Source of the DNA: CAZTQN01 sp964615765
GTDB lineage: Bacteria; Planctomycetota; Phycisphaerae; Phycisphaerales; UBA1924
DNA: 26,811 nucleotides
Direction: 5' to 3'
NCBI GenBank assembly: GCA_964615765.1
Contig: CAZTQN010000044.1
Span: 1-26,811, forward strand
Under the pieces are notes generated by a model. It was not told the origin of the DNA and made no database searches. It saw nothing but the letters and a program-made list of their open reading frames with translations. Position numbers and translations under genes: made by a program. This document shows, in pieces, positions 19,706-26,811 of the stretch. The first letter of the stretch is position 1. Each line of letters begins with the position of its first letter.

Positions 19706-20166
19706 AGTTGCAATTTGCTACTTGAAAGTTGCTAAGCAACTTGCAAGAATCCGTTCCAGCCGCCCGCGTGGCGGTACTTACAACGTCCTTACCGCCGGCC
19801 GCTCGAGTGACTGCCATCACCGAGCGGTCGTGCTTTATTTAGATTATGTAAAGACAGCACTGCTACCCGCGAAGTTTGCGCATTCTTGTCGATTGCCGGT
19901 TGGATCGGGGGAGGTGAAATGGGGCAAATTGCTCAGTGGTGCCAACGGGGGATCAGCTTGGCAGGGCTGGTCCATAAACGTCCGTGAGCGCCACTTGGTC
20001 GCCGGGCGGCCGGCGGTAAGGAGCGCGGCAATGCGTGCGCGGTCTCATGCGCGAGCGGGAATTTCGGGACGTCGAGGAGGCAACTGGAGTCGCGATTCGC
20101 GGGTCACTGTCCGCGATCTGTGCTTCATCATCTTGCTGAGCTCGGTCGCCATCACCGTGCTGAACC
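19706..20166. other. lower-GC intergenic island without a recognised gene
   Basis: About 460 bp between convergent rlmN and the aldo/keto reductase are visibly less GC-rich than the rest. The left third contains three consecutive hairpins (see separate entry). A plus-strand reading frame at 19722-20258 has codon use unlike the neighbours and no recognisable domain, though it contains one hydrophobic stretch (LCFIILLSSVAITVLNL). I do not support it as a gene. The origin of the island is unclear; it may be a remnant of inserted DNA. Confidence 0.5.
19721..19840 (+). ncRNA. three consecutive hairpins downstream of rlmN, possible terminator or small structured RNA
   Basis: Hairpin 1: CTTG-A-AAGTTGC, loop TAA, GCAACTT-G-CAAG (19721-19747; 11 pairs with one mismatch). 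Hairpin 2: GGCGGTA at 19770-19776 with TACCGCC at 19790-19796. Hairpin 3: CCGCTCG at 19799-19805 with CGAGCGG at 19821-19827, followed by TCGTGCTTTATTT. The last could terminate rlmN transcription. The series may also be an independent RNA; nothing identifies a family. Confidence 0.35.
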
Positions 20167-20982
20167 TTACACGTTGCGAACCGCTTCGCTCACACTCATC
20201 TCCAGATGATGCGGGCTTCGTGTGCCCACGATCAAGCTGGAGACCCCGCGGGGTGTGAGGGCAAAGCGGAGCGCATCGCGGACGCCGGTGGGGTGGGCGG
20301 CGGCGTGGCCGCTGTCGAGGGCTTTTTTGATGAGCACGCCGACGTTCAGGGCGGCGGCGGCGTCGATGACGGGGCGCATGTCCGGCTCGCGCGGGTTGTA
20401 GGTGACCATGACGAGGTCGCAGTGGCCGCGTGCGGGGTCGATGGCGGCGTGCCCGCCGTCGAGGGTCTTGATGCTGGCGCCGATGGCGCGGATGACGCCG
20501 CGGGCTTTGAGCTCGCGGAGCGTCTCGATGGCGGGGCCGGTGACGAGCGCGGGTTCGTCGGCGCCGCTGGAGTGCAGGAGGACGATGTCGAGGGTGTCGG
20601 TGCGGAGGCGGGTGCGGCTGCGGTCGATGCTGGCGCGGATGGCGGCGGGGGAGAAGTCGAAGGTTGAGGCGGCGGAAGCGTTGTCGAAGGTTTCGCCGAC
20701 TTTGGTGGAGAGGACCCAGCGGTCGCGCCCGCCGAGCCAGGCGTTGGTCGAGAGCAGCGTGCCGAGGCGCTCTTCGCTGAGGCCGTAGGCCGGCGCGGTG
20801 TCGATGAGGTTGACGCCGAGATCGGCGGCGGTGCGGAGGAGCGTGAGCACGTCGGCGTCGGAGGGGAGCGGGGCGAGCTCGCCGCCGGGGTATTTGACGC
20901 CGCGGTTGCGACCGAGTTTGACGGTGCCGAGCCCGATGGGGCTGACGCTGAGGCCGGTGCGGCCGAGGGGTCTTAGGTCCAT
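20167..20982 (-). CDS. aldo/keto reductase
   Basis: This 271-residue (beta/alpha)8 NADPH-dependent oxidoreductase has the full catalytic tetrad of the family: Asp and Tyr in DTAPAYGLSEERLG near residues 61-66, Lys in LSTKVGE near 92, and His in DIVLLHSSG near 136. The C-terminal SLIVGTRSPHHLE segment matches the cofactor-binding region of the family's aryl-alcohol and auxin-induced-type members. The substrate cannot be read from sequence. Its ATG overlaps the end of the FAD oxidoreductase gene by 10 nt, so the two are likely co-transcribed and translationally coupled. Confidence 0.92.
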   Translation of the reverse strand: MDLRPLGRTGLSVSPIGLGTVKLGRNRGVKYPGGELAPLPSDADVLTLLRTAADLGVNLIDTAPAYGLSEERLGTLLSTNAWLGGRDRWVLSTKVGETFDNASAASTFDFSPAAIRASIDRSRTRLRTDTLDIVLLHSSGADEPALVTGPAIETLRELKARGVIRAIGASIKTLDGGHAAIDPARGHCDLVMVTYNPREPDMRPVIDAAAALNVGVLIKKALDSGHAAAHPTGVRDALRFALTPRGVSSLIVGTRSPHHLEMSVSEAVRNV

Positions 20983-22202
20983 AGCGCCTCCGGCTCGTCC
21001 CAGGGGAGCGGCGCGGGCGGGGGCGCGGCGGTGGTGCTGGGGCTCGCGTGCGGTGCGCCGTCGTGCGGCGTGATGCCGCGGGCCGCGAGGCGCTCGAGGA
21101 GCATGGATGCGAGGCGCGGCGCGAGCGCGAGTTTGGTCGGCCAGGCGGCGAGGACGCGCGGCGGGGTTGCGCTCCGCGCGAGGGCGGCGTGGGTGCTGAC
21201 GCCGAGGTCGGCGATGACGGGCTCGTCGGGGCGCTCGCCCTCGCGTCCGGCGATGACGCCCTCGGCGCGGTCAACGCGGAGCGTGGCCCACTCGGTGTCG
21301 TCGAGATTGACCCACGGCACGCACTCGCGGAGTTCGCGGCGGGTGTGGTCGATGAGGTGTTCGCGCGAGTCGTGCACGCCGCGTTCGGCGATCTGCCCGC
21401 CGACGTACCAGACGGTGCGCCCGGAACGATCCGGCTGGGTGGTGATGGTGACGCGCGGCTTGTCGGACATGCCCAGGCAGTGGCCGAAGATGGTGGGCAG
21501 TGCGCCGGCGCGGGGCGTGCGCTCGCGCAGCATGACCATGTGCAGCGGGCGGATCTGCTGCACGCTCGCGGGCGCACTCGCGAGCGCGGCGGCGAGGGCC
21601 GCGTTGCCGGCGCCGGCGGTGAGCAGGATGGCACGCGGCGCGGCGGCGGGCAGACGCGCCAGCGGGTCGGTCTGTTCGATGACCACGCCCGCGGCGAGGG
21701 CGGCGGAACGCAGTGCGGCGACGAGCGAGAAGGGATCGAGCACGCGCTCGTCGACTTGATAGATGTTCACGCCGGCGGGCGCGCCGGCGAATGCGGACGG
21801 GCGCTCGTCGCGCGCGAGCGAGCGGACGCTGGTGCGAATCGCGCGGCTGGCGGCGACGCCCGCGAGACGCGAGCCGATGCCCGGCGTGGTCCACAGGTAT
21901 TGGTGCGGCGCGAGGACGCGCACGGAGGAGAGATCGACCGGGCCGCCCGCGTTCAGGCAGGCGCGCCAGAGGTCGGGCATGTCGGCGATCATGCGGCTGG
22001 CGCGGGAGGCCTCGCCGGTGAGCGCGTACTTGATCCCGCCGTGGATGATGCCCTGGCTCGCGATGGTTTGGCCACGCCCGAGCGTGTGGTGTTCGATGAG
22101 CAGGCAGGAGAACCCGGCGCGGGCGATGGAGCACGCGGCCCAGAGGCCGGCGACACCCCCGCCAAGAATCGCGATGTCGAACCCGCGCTCCGGGGCGTTC
22201 AT
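20973..22202 (-). CDS. FAD-dependent oxidoreductase (DAO/glycerol-3-phosphate-dehydrogenase-like)
   Basis: This 409-residue protein begins with the dinucleotide-binding fold FDIAILGGGVAGLWAA (GxGxxG near residues 14-19), followed by LLIEHHTLGRGQTIASQGIIHGG, which is characteristic of the DAO superfamily. RAILLTAGAGNAAL near 195-205 is the second FAD contact. The substrate is unknown. A hydrophilic patch GREGERPDEP near residue 320 looks like an insertion. The C-terminal ~35 residues are Pro/Ala rich. The ATG at 22202 lies 6 nt from a TAGTAT hexamer shared with the divergent thiL promoter, and no Shine-Dalgarno site is visible. Confidence 0.85.
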   Translation of the reverse strand: MNAPERGFDIAILGGGVAGLWAACSIARAGFSCLLIEHHTLGRGQTIASQGIIHGGIKYALTGEASRASRMIADMPDLWRACLNAGGPVDLSSVRVLAPHQYLWTTPGIGSRLAGVAASRAIRTSVRSLARDERPSAFAGAPAGVNIYQVDERVLDPFSLVAALRSAALAAGVVIEQTDPLARLPAAAPRAILLTAGAGNAALAAALASAPASVQQIRPLHMVMLRERTPRAGALPTIFGHCLGMSDKPRVTITTQPDRSGRTVWYVGGQIAERGVHDSREHLIDHTRRELRECVPWVNLDDTEWATLRVDRAEGVIAGREGERPDEPVIADLGVSTHAALARSATPPRVLAAWPTKLALAPRLASMLLERLAARGITPHDGAPHASPSTTAAPPPAPLPWDEPEALWT

Positions 22203-22219
22203 CGGGCGATACTAAGGCG
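22203..22219. promoter_or_regulatory. 17-bp bidirectional promoter between FAD oxidoreductase and thiL
   Basis: The spacer between two divergent start codons is only 17 bp. Its AT-rich centre reads GATACT (22208-22213) towards thiL and TAGTAT (22214-22209 on the minus strand) towards the oxidoreductase. Each ends 6 nt before its start codon, so both predicted transcription starts fall on the first base of the codons. Confidence 0.5.
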
Positions 22220-23155
22220 ATGTCCGAAGCGCGGCTGCACCAGCACATTTACCAACAAGCCGCGGGGCTGACGCGGATGTTCCCGCACGTGCTCGTGGGA
22301 CCGGGCGATGACTGCGCGGTGGTCGCGGGGGGCGAGGCGGCGGGCGGGGCGGTGCTGCTGACGGTCGATCAAGTCATCGAGGATCGGCACTTCTTCGGGC
22401 GGAAGGCGGCGAGCCCGACGCCGCTGGAACTTGTTGCACGCAAGGCGGTGGCACGGTCGGTGTCGGACATCGCGGCGATGGGTGGCGAGCCGCGGTGGGC
22501 GCTGGCGACTGCGGCGCTGCCGAAGGGCTTTGCGGAGGGCGATCGGCTCTTCGACGCGATGCACCGGTGGGCCCGTGCGATGAGCGTGCCGCTGGTGGGC
22601 GGCGATGTCGCGACGCACGGCGAGGCGAGCGCGCCGATGGTGTTGACGGTGACGGTCGGCGGCGTGGCGGATCGGACGCGCGGGCCGGTGCTGCGCAGCG
22701 GCGCGCGGGCGGGCGATGAAGTGTGGGTGACGGGGGAGGTTGGCGGGTCGCTGAAGAGCGGGAAGCACCTGGCGTTCACGCCGCGGATCGCGGAGGGGCA
22801 AGCGCTGGTGATGCGGCTGGGCGAAGACATGCACGCGATGATCGACATTTCCGACGGCGTAGGGCGCGACGCGGGGCGGATCGCGGACGCGTCGGGCGTG
22901 CGGATCGAGATCGAGGCGGCGCGGCTGCCGCTGAGTGCGGCGGGGATGGACCCGATCATCGCGGCGGGCGAGGGCGAGGATTACGAACTGCTGTTCACGG
23001 CCCGGCCGGGCGTGGTGGAGACGATGCTCGGCTCATGGGCGCCGCAGCTGGCGCCGCTGACGCGGATCGGCACGGTGCGCGCGGGGCGCGGGTGCGTGCT
23101 GATCGATGCGGGCGGCGGGGAGCGGGACGCGCGCGGGCTGGGGTGGGATCATTAG
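22220..23155 (+). CDS. thiL: thiamine-monophosphate kinase
   Basis: This 311-residue ATP-dependent kinase makes thiamine diphosphate from thiamine monophosphate, the last step of cofactor synthesis. Family motifs are seen in order: VGPGDDCAVV near residue 27, TVDQVIEDRHFF near 48, KAVARSVSDIAAMGG near 74, VGGDVATHG near 127, GDEVWVTGEVGGS near 167, MIDISDGVGRDAGRIA near 206, and GEGEDYELLFT near 250. Length matches the family. There is no Shine-Dalgarno site; the start appears leaderless from the divergent 17-bp promoter. No other thiamine genes are nearby. Confidence 0.95.
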   Translation: MSEARLHQHIYQQAAGLTRMFPHVLVGPGDDCAVVAGGEAAGGAVLLTVDQVIEDRHFFGRKAASPTPLELVARKAVARSVSDIAAMGGEPRWALATAALPKGFAEGDRLFDAMHRWARAMSVPLVGGDVATHGEASAPMVLTVTVGGVADRTRGPVLRSGARAGDEVWVTGEVGGSLKSGKHLAFTPRIAEGQALVMRLGEDMHAMIDISDGVGRDAGRIADASGVRIEIEAARLPLSAAGMDPIIAAGEGEDYELLFTARPGVVETMLGSWAPQLAPLTRIGTVRAGRGCVLIDAGGGERDARGLGWDH

Positions 23156-23292
23156 GGGGGGGCGGAGAGGGGGTGAGAGGTCAGGGGCGAGAGGCGAGGG
23201 GGCTTGGAGCGGCGGCCGGCTCTCGCTTTCCTCCCTCTTTTCTCCTCTCCGAGTCCTCTCCGCGGTCTCGGAGACCTCTGAGTTGAAATGCA
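23156..23292. repeat. convergent spacer with repeat 5' module (copy G)
   Basis: GAGAGGTCAGGGGCGAGAGG at 23175-23194 matches the 5' module of copy E closely, but no palindromic GCGTGGGG core follows. A C/T-rich stretch and a small hairpin GGTCT-CGG-AGACC (23264-23276) lie next to the end of the minus-strand gene. Confidence 0.6.
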
Positions 23293-23598
23293 TCAGCCCT
23301 TACGTTTCACGATGACTTTGCGTTGTTTGGCGCCGCCGCCGATGACGCCGAGGTCGAAGAGGACGGCGATGCCGATGAGGATGAGCCACATGCCGCTCGC
23401 GGAGCCGTTCTGGTTGATGGCGAGGCAGTAAGCGAGGAGCGTGTACGGCGCGAAGATGAACCCGAGGATGGGCCAGAGCCAGGACAGCGGGCTGGAGATC
23501 GCGGCGAACGGCTGGGTGATGAACGTGCTGAACAGCCAGAGCAGGATGATCGCCAGGCGCGGGAGGAAGAAGGCGATGATGGCAACGATGCAGCCCAT
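23293..23598 (-). CDS. small membrane protein, three hydrophobic segments
   Basis: This 101-residue protein has three hydrophobic segments: ~4-24 (IVAIIAFFLPRLAIILLWLF), ~40-60 (WLWPILGFIFAPYTLLAYCL) and ~70-88 (WLILIGIAVLFDLGVIGG). A basic tail (KQRKVIVKRKG) would face the cytoplasm. The PRLAIILLWLF and GFIFAPYTLLAYCL wording recalls small conserved membrane proteins of unknown function in several phyla; I do not recognise a named family. The ATG at 23598 has a good AGGAGA site 8 nt upstream, unlike most starts in this window. Confidence 0.8.
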   Translation of the reverse strand: MGCIVAIIAFFLPRLAIILLWLFSTFITQPFAAISSPLSWLWPILGFIFAPYTLLAYCLAINQNGSASGMWLILIGIAVLFDLGVIGGGAKQRKVIVKRKG

Positions 23599-23754
23599 GA
23601 ACGCGGTCTCCTGAAGCGGGGCGGGCGTGAATCAGACGCGAGCCCGCCGACGCATCACTGTCGCACGGCCGCGTCGTCTGTGCAAGCCCGTGCAGCCGGG
23701 AGGGTTGTTCCGAGCATGCGCCGGGTGGTTTCAACGCGGGCGCCGGACAACCGA

Positions 23755-24279
23755 TCAGGCGATCGGCGGGGCCCGGAACTCGACGATGAGTATGAAGGCG
23801 CCGACGAGGATGGCGGCTTGCACGCCGGCGACGAGATCGTCGAGCACGACGCCCCAGCCGGACGGGAGCTTCTGCAAGCCGCCGGCGGGCCAGGCCTTGA
23901 TGATGTCGGTCAGGCGGAAGGCGAGGAACGCGCCGATGAGGCCGACGGCGAGGTAAAGCCCGGGCCAGGAGACGAGCGTGAGCGGGAGGGCGGCGAGGCA
24001 GACGCCCGCCGTCTCGTCGGCGCAGATGCTCGAGGGGTCCTTGGTGTTGTAATACGCCTCGGCGGCGTCGCCGAGGAGGATGCACGCGAGCGCGAACACG
24101 ACGCCGACGAATATGAGGACGATGGCGATGAGCCACCCGGGCGAGCCGAGGGCGGCGAGGGCGGCGTAGAGAAACAGCGGCGGCATCGAGCCCCACGTGC
24201 CCGGCGCCGGGCGCAGGTTGCCGAGCCCGAAGGTGGTGACCCACAGGCGGCCGGCGCGGGACAGGGCGGAGGTGCGCAT
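23755..24279 (-). CDS. pgpA: phosphatidylglycerophosphatase A
   Basis: This 174-residue membrane phosphatase makes phosphatidylglycerol from its phosphate in the cytoplasmic membrane. Family motifs are present: GLGNLRPAPGTWGS near residues 18-31, KDPSSICADETAGV near 85-98 with the acidic residues thought to bind Mg, and PSGWGVVLDDLVAGV near 140-155. Four or so hydrophobic segments match the family. The ATG at 24279 starts the conserved N-terminus; a TATCCT hexamer ends 8 nt before it and no Shine-Dalgarno site is seen. It is divergent from the comF-like gene, 92 bp apart. Confidence 0.92.
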   Translation of the reverse strand: MRTSALSRAGRLWVTTFGLGNLRPAPGTWGSMPPLFLYAALAALGSPGWLIAIVLIFVGVVFALACILLGDAAEAYYNTKDPSSICADETAGVCLAALPLTLVSWPGLYLAVGLIGAFLAFRLTDIIKAWPAGGLQKLPSGWGVVLDDLVAGVQAAILVGAFILIVEFRAPPIA

Positions 24280-24287
24280 GCGGCGCG

Positions 24288-24293
24288 AGGATA
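24288..24293 (-). promoter_or_regulatory. -10-like element for near-leaderless pgpA
   Basis: TATCCT on the minus strand ends 8 nt before the pgpA ATG, predicting a leader of about 2 nt. Confidence 0.4.
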
Positions 24294-24356
24294 GCCAAAC
24301 GCGGGTTCGGCGGGGCCGCGATGTGCGGGAATATCGCGGTGAAACGCGCGTTCTTG

Positions 24357-24362
24357 TATACT
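24357..24362 (+). promoter_or_regulatory. -10-like element for near-leaderless comF-like gene
   Basis: TATACT, one base from the -10 consensus, ends 9 nt before the ATG at 24372, predicting a leader of about 3 nt. Confidence 0.5.
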
Positions 24363-24371
24363 GCGCGGGCG

Positions 24372-25496
24372 ATGGAGACCGAGGGATCGGAGCGAGCGCG
24401 GTTCGTGTGGCCGCCGGGCCCGCCGACGCGTGTGGATGCGGGCGGGGCGCGGGTCGCCGCGTCGACAAGCGGAGGGGTTGAGGTCGCGTCTACGGCCGTT
24501 GCGCGGGCGCCGGCGGCGCCGGCTCGCCGCGGCGCGGTGGTTGATCTGGAGCCGGTGCCGGAGTCGGCGTGGTCGGCGATCGAGCGCGTGTGGCTGGCGC
24601 CGACGGCGAGCGGGCTGTTCGAGCGGGCCGCGCGGGCCCGATGGACGCCGGACGGTCCGGAGGAGTATTGCCCGCGCTGCTTTGCCAGCCGCGTGCCCGG
24701 GGCGGCGGTGCGGGCGGCGGGTCGGGCGGCGGGGAAGGACGGCTGTGCGTCGTGCGAGGGGCGGGCGATCGCGTGGGATCACGCCGTGCGCTTGGGGGAG
24801 TACGTCAACCCGCTGGACGCGTGGATCAAAGAGGTGAAGTTCGGGCGGTTCCGAGCGGTTGGGACGCAGCTGGGCGAGTGGCTGGGGGAGTGCGTCGCGG
24901 CGTCGATGGAGCGGGCGGGGGAAGGCGACGCCTGGGAGGGCGGGCCGGTGATCGTCGTGCCGATGCCGATGACGACGCTGCGCCGGTGGGTGCGGGGGAT
25001 TGATCACGCGGGCGTGCTGGCGGCGGGCGTGGCGCGGGTGCTGGGGGCGCCGGTGGTGCGGGCGCTGGCCAGGTCGCCCCGGCCGTCGCAGCGGGAGGTG
25101 GCGACCTCGGAACGGGCCGCGAACGTGCGGGGCGTGTTTCGGGTGACGCGGGCGGGGCGGGCGGCGATCGAGCGGGCGACGGGGGGCCTCGGCGGCGGCG
25201 GAGTGGGTGGGGGGCGGGGTGGGGGGATGGGGATTCGATGGGTGCTGGTGGACGACGTGACGACGACGGGCGCGACGCTGCACGCCGCGGCCCGGGTGCT
25301 GCGGGCGGCGAGCGGTGGGGGAGTGGGCGGCCGGCGGGGTCGGGCGAGCGGGGGCTCGGCGAGCGGGCTACCTGGGGAGAGGCAACCAGCAGGGGGTGAA
25401 CCGGCGCGGGGGAAGGGGGCGGCGGAAGGCCACCGGATCTGGGCAGCGGCGGCGGGGTGGACGCCGGGGTGGCGACGCAAAGAGCAGGAGGCGTAG
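24372..25496 (+). CDS. ComF family phosphoribosyltransferase-like protein
   Basis: This 374-residue protein has a zinc-finger-like pair (CPRCF near residue 99 and CASCEG near 124) followed by a phosphoribosyltransferase fold, as in ComF/GntX proteins linked to DNA uptake or nucleotide salvage. Typical motifs are VNPLDAWIKEVKFGRF, VIVVPMPMTTLRRWVRGIDHA, ANVRGVF, and the PRPP-binding VLVDDVTTTGATL near residues 291-303. The N-terminal ~70 residues and the C-terminal Gly/Arg-rich tail are low-complexity extensions absent from the usual ~230-residue proteins. The ATG at 24372 lies just after TATACT. The biochemical role of this family is not settled. Confidence 0.85.
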   Translation: METEGSERARFVWPPGPPTRVDAGGARVAASTSGGVEVASTAVARAPAAPARRGAVVDLEPVPESAWSAIERVWLAPTASGLFERAARARWTPDGPEEYCPRCFASRVPGAAVRAAGRAAGKDGCASCEGRAIAWDHAVRLGEYVNPLDAWIKEVKFGRFRAVGTQLGEWLGECVAASMERAGEGDAWEGGPVIVVPMPMTTLRRWVRGIDHAGVLAAGVARVLGAPVVRALARSPRPSQREVATSERAANVRGVFRVTRAGRAAIERATGGLGGGGVGGGRGGGMGIRWVLVDDVTTTGATLHAAARVLRAASGGGVGGRRGRASGGSASGLPGERQPAGGEPARGKGAAEGHRIWAAAAGWTPGWRRKEQEA

Positions 25497-25583
25497 GGGG
25501 TAGACCGATAATAAGTGGGTGGATGTGGTGCGGGGGTGGTCTTTACCAAATCGAAAAAAAAGTCGCGGAAGGGTGTCGACGGC

Positions 25584-25611
25584 TTGACGGGGCCGGGCGG
25601 ATCGCTATTCT
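25584..25611 (+). promoter_or_regulatory. rRNA operon promoter
   Basis: TTGACG at 25584-25589 and TATTCT at 25606-25611 are separated by 16 bp, near consensus for sigma-70. An eight-A run at 25554-25561 lies about 22 bp upstream of the -35 box, where an UP element would act. The predicted transcription start is near 25618. This is the strongest conventional promoter in the window. Confidence 0.75.
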
Positions 25612-25617
25612 TCTCCC

Positions 25618-26053
25618 CGCCTCTCAGGAAATCTGGAAGGTGAAGGACGCCGGGACCACCGGACGGTGGTATCGGCTCCGCCAATCCTTGACAAGTGAAG
25701 ATGGTTGGGTGAGTCGCGAGAATGTGCGACCACGACACTGATGGATTCATCAGGGCTTTAGCAAGCCGGTCGTGGTCGATCCTAAAGCTCCTGCCGTTCA
25801 CAGCGGCATGGGCGGACGTTCTCACGAATCACAGACAGCGCCCCCTGCCCTTCCAGACTCCCCGTCGGGAAGGAGCAGGACACTGACTGGAAAACGTCAG
25901 CAAAGCCGTCGGGTTTAGCCGCCCGGCGGTGACGCAAGGCCGTAAGGTTTTGCGTCAAGACCGCACATGCTGAAGAGGCATGTGATTAACAGGTCAACCT
26001 TCATTTGAAGCGTTCCGGCGAAGCCGCAAGGCGGAGCCGGTAGCAACGAATCT
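25618..26053 (+). promoter_or_regulatory. structured 16S rRNA leader of about 435 nt
   Basis: The transcribed leader contains many perfect stems. ACCACCG/CGGTGGT lies at 25655-25670. A three-way junction lies at 25727-25778. CTGAC/GTCAG lies around 25890. GACGCAA at 25931-25937 pairs with TTGCGTC at 25950-25956. CACATGC at 25964-25970 pairs with GCATGTG at 25978-25984. These probably guide rRNA folding, antitermination or processing. No standard boxA is recognised with confidence. No reading frame here is supported. Confidence 0.6.

Positions 26054-26811
<758 letters not shown>

Noticed and set aside
19722..20258. 178-residue plus-strand frame after rlmN
   Set aside because: It lacks a domain, a ribosome-binding site or GC-rich third positions, begins inside a hairpin and overlaps the end of the reductase gene. 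A short hydrophobic stretch alone is not enough.
25734..25778. Hammerhead-ribozyme-like CTGATG in the rRNA leader
   Set aside because: CTGATG is base-paired with CATCAG in a simple hairpin, and the GAAA and cleavage-site elements are absent in the needed order.

Overview
The window is very GC-rich bacterial DNA, almost certainly from a planctomycete and probably from class Phycisphaerae. The partial 16S rRNA gene at the right end has planctomycete-type conserved blocks. The proteins carry features typical of that phylum: a GC-type dockerin tail, a prepilin of the H-X9-DG class, and weak use of Shine-Dalgarno sites. A 51-base poly-C run at the left edge and a 100-N gap inside a tandem repeat suggest a draft or metagenome assembly.

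Layout. At 52-5284 a translationally coupled three-gene operon encodes a Maf/DUF115 flagellin-glycosylation protein (5' truncated) fused to a second, enzyme-like C-terminal half, a CMP-nonulosonate cytidylyltransferase (NeuA-like) and a nonulosonate synthase (NeuB-like). Together they would make, activate and transfer a sialic-acid-like sugar. At 5512-6429 is a pseudopilin. At 6529-9168 (minus) is a secreted metzincin protease with PKD, IPT, Cys-rich and dockerin-like modules. Then come trpS (minus), lepB (plus), a CPBP/CAAX protease (minus, overlapping lepB tail to tail), trpC (plus), and an exported thioredoxin-fold protein that has lost its CxxC, followed by a clear terminator. GH20 hexosaminidase and anmK (15157-18194) overlap and form an amino-sugar recovery pair. 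An 8-bp tandem repeat with an assembly gap separates them from rlmN. A lower-GC island with consecutive hairpins follows. Next are an aldo/keto reductase and a FAD oxidoreductase (minus, overlapping), thiL (plus), a small membrane protein and pgpA (minus), a comF-like phosphoribosyltransferase (plus), and the rRNA promoter, a long structured leader and the first 758 nt of 16S rRNA.

Most unusual signals. (1) A dispersed palindromic element, built on an 8-bp stem with a GGA loop followed by GTACCC and usually preceded by an AGAGGTCAG-type module, occurs in several intergenic regions and also in frame inside genes. Two copies lie in the Maf gene, one of them exactly at the domain junction, and one lies in the signal-peptide region of the metalloprotease. 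This recalls the Rickettsia palindromic elements. (2) At nine gene starts a -10-like hexamer sits so that the predicted transcription start falls within 0-3 nt of the start codon, which suggests widespread leaderless transcription. This includes a 17-bp divergent promoter whose single AT-rich core can be read on both strands. (3) The 16S leader holds a well-formed three-way junction.

All family assignments come from motifs read by eye; no database search was possible.
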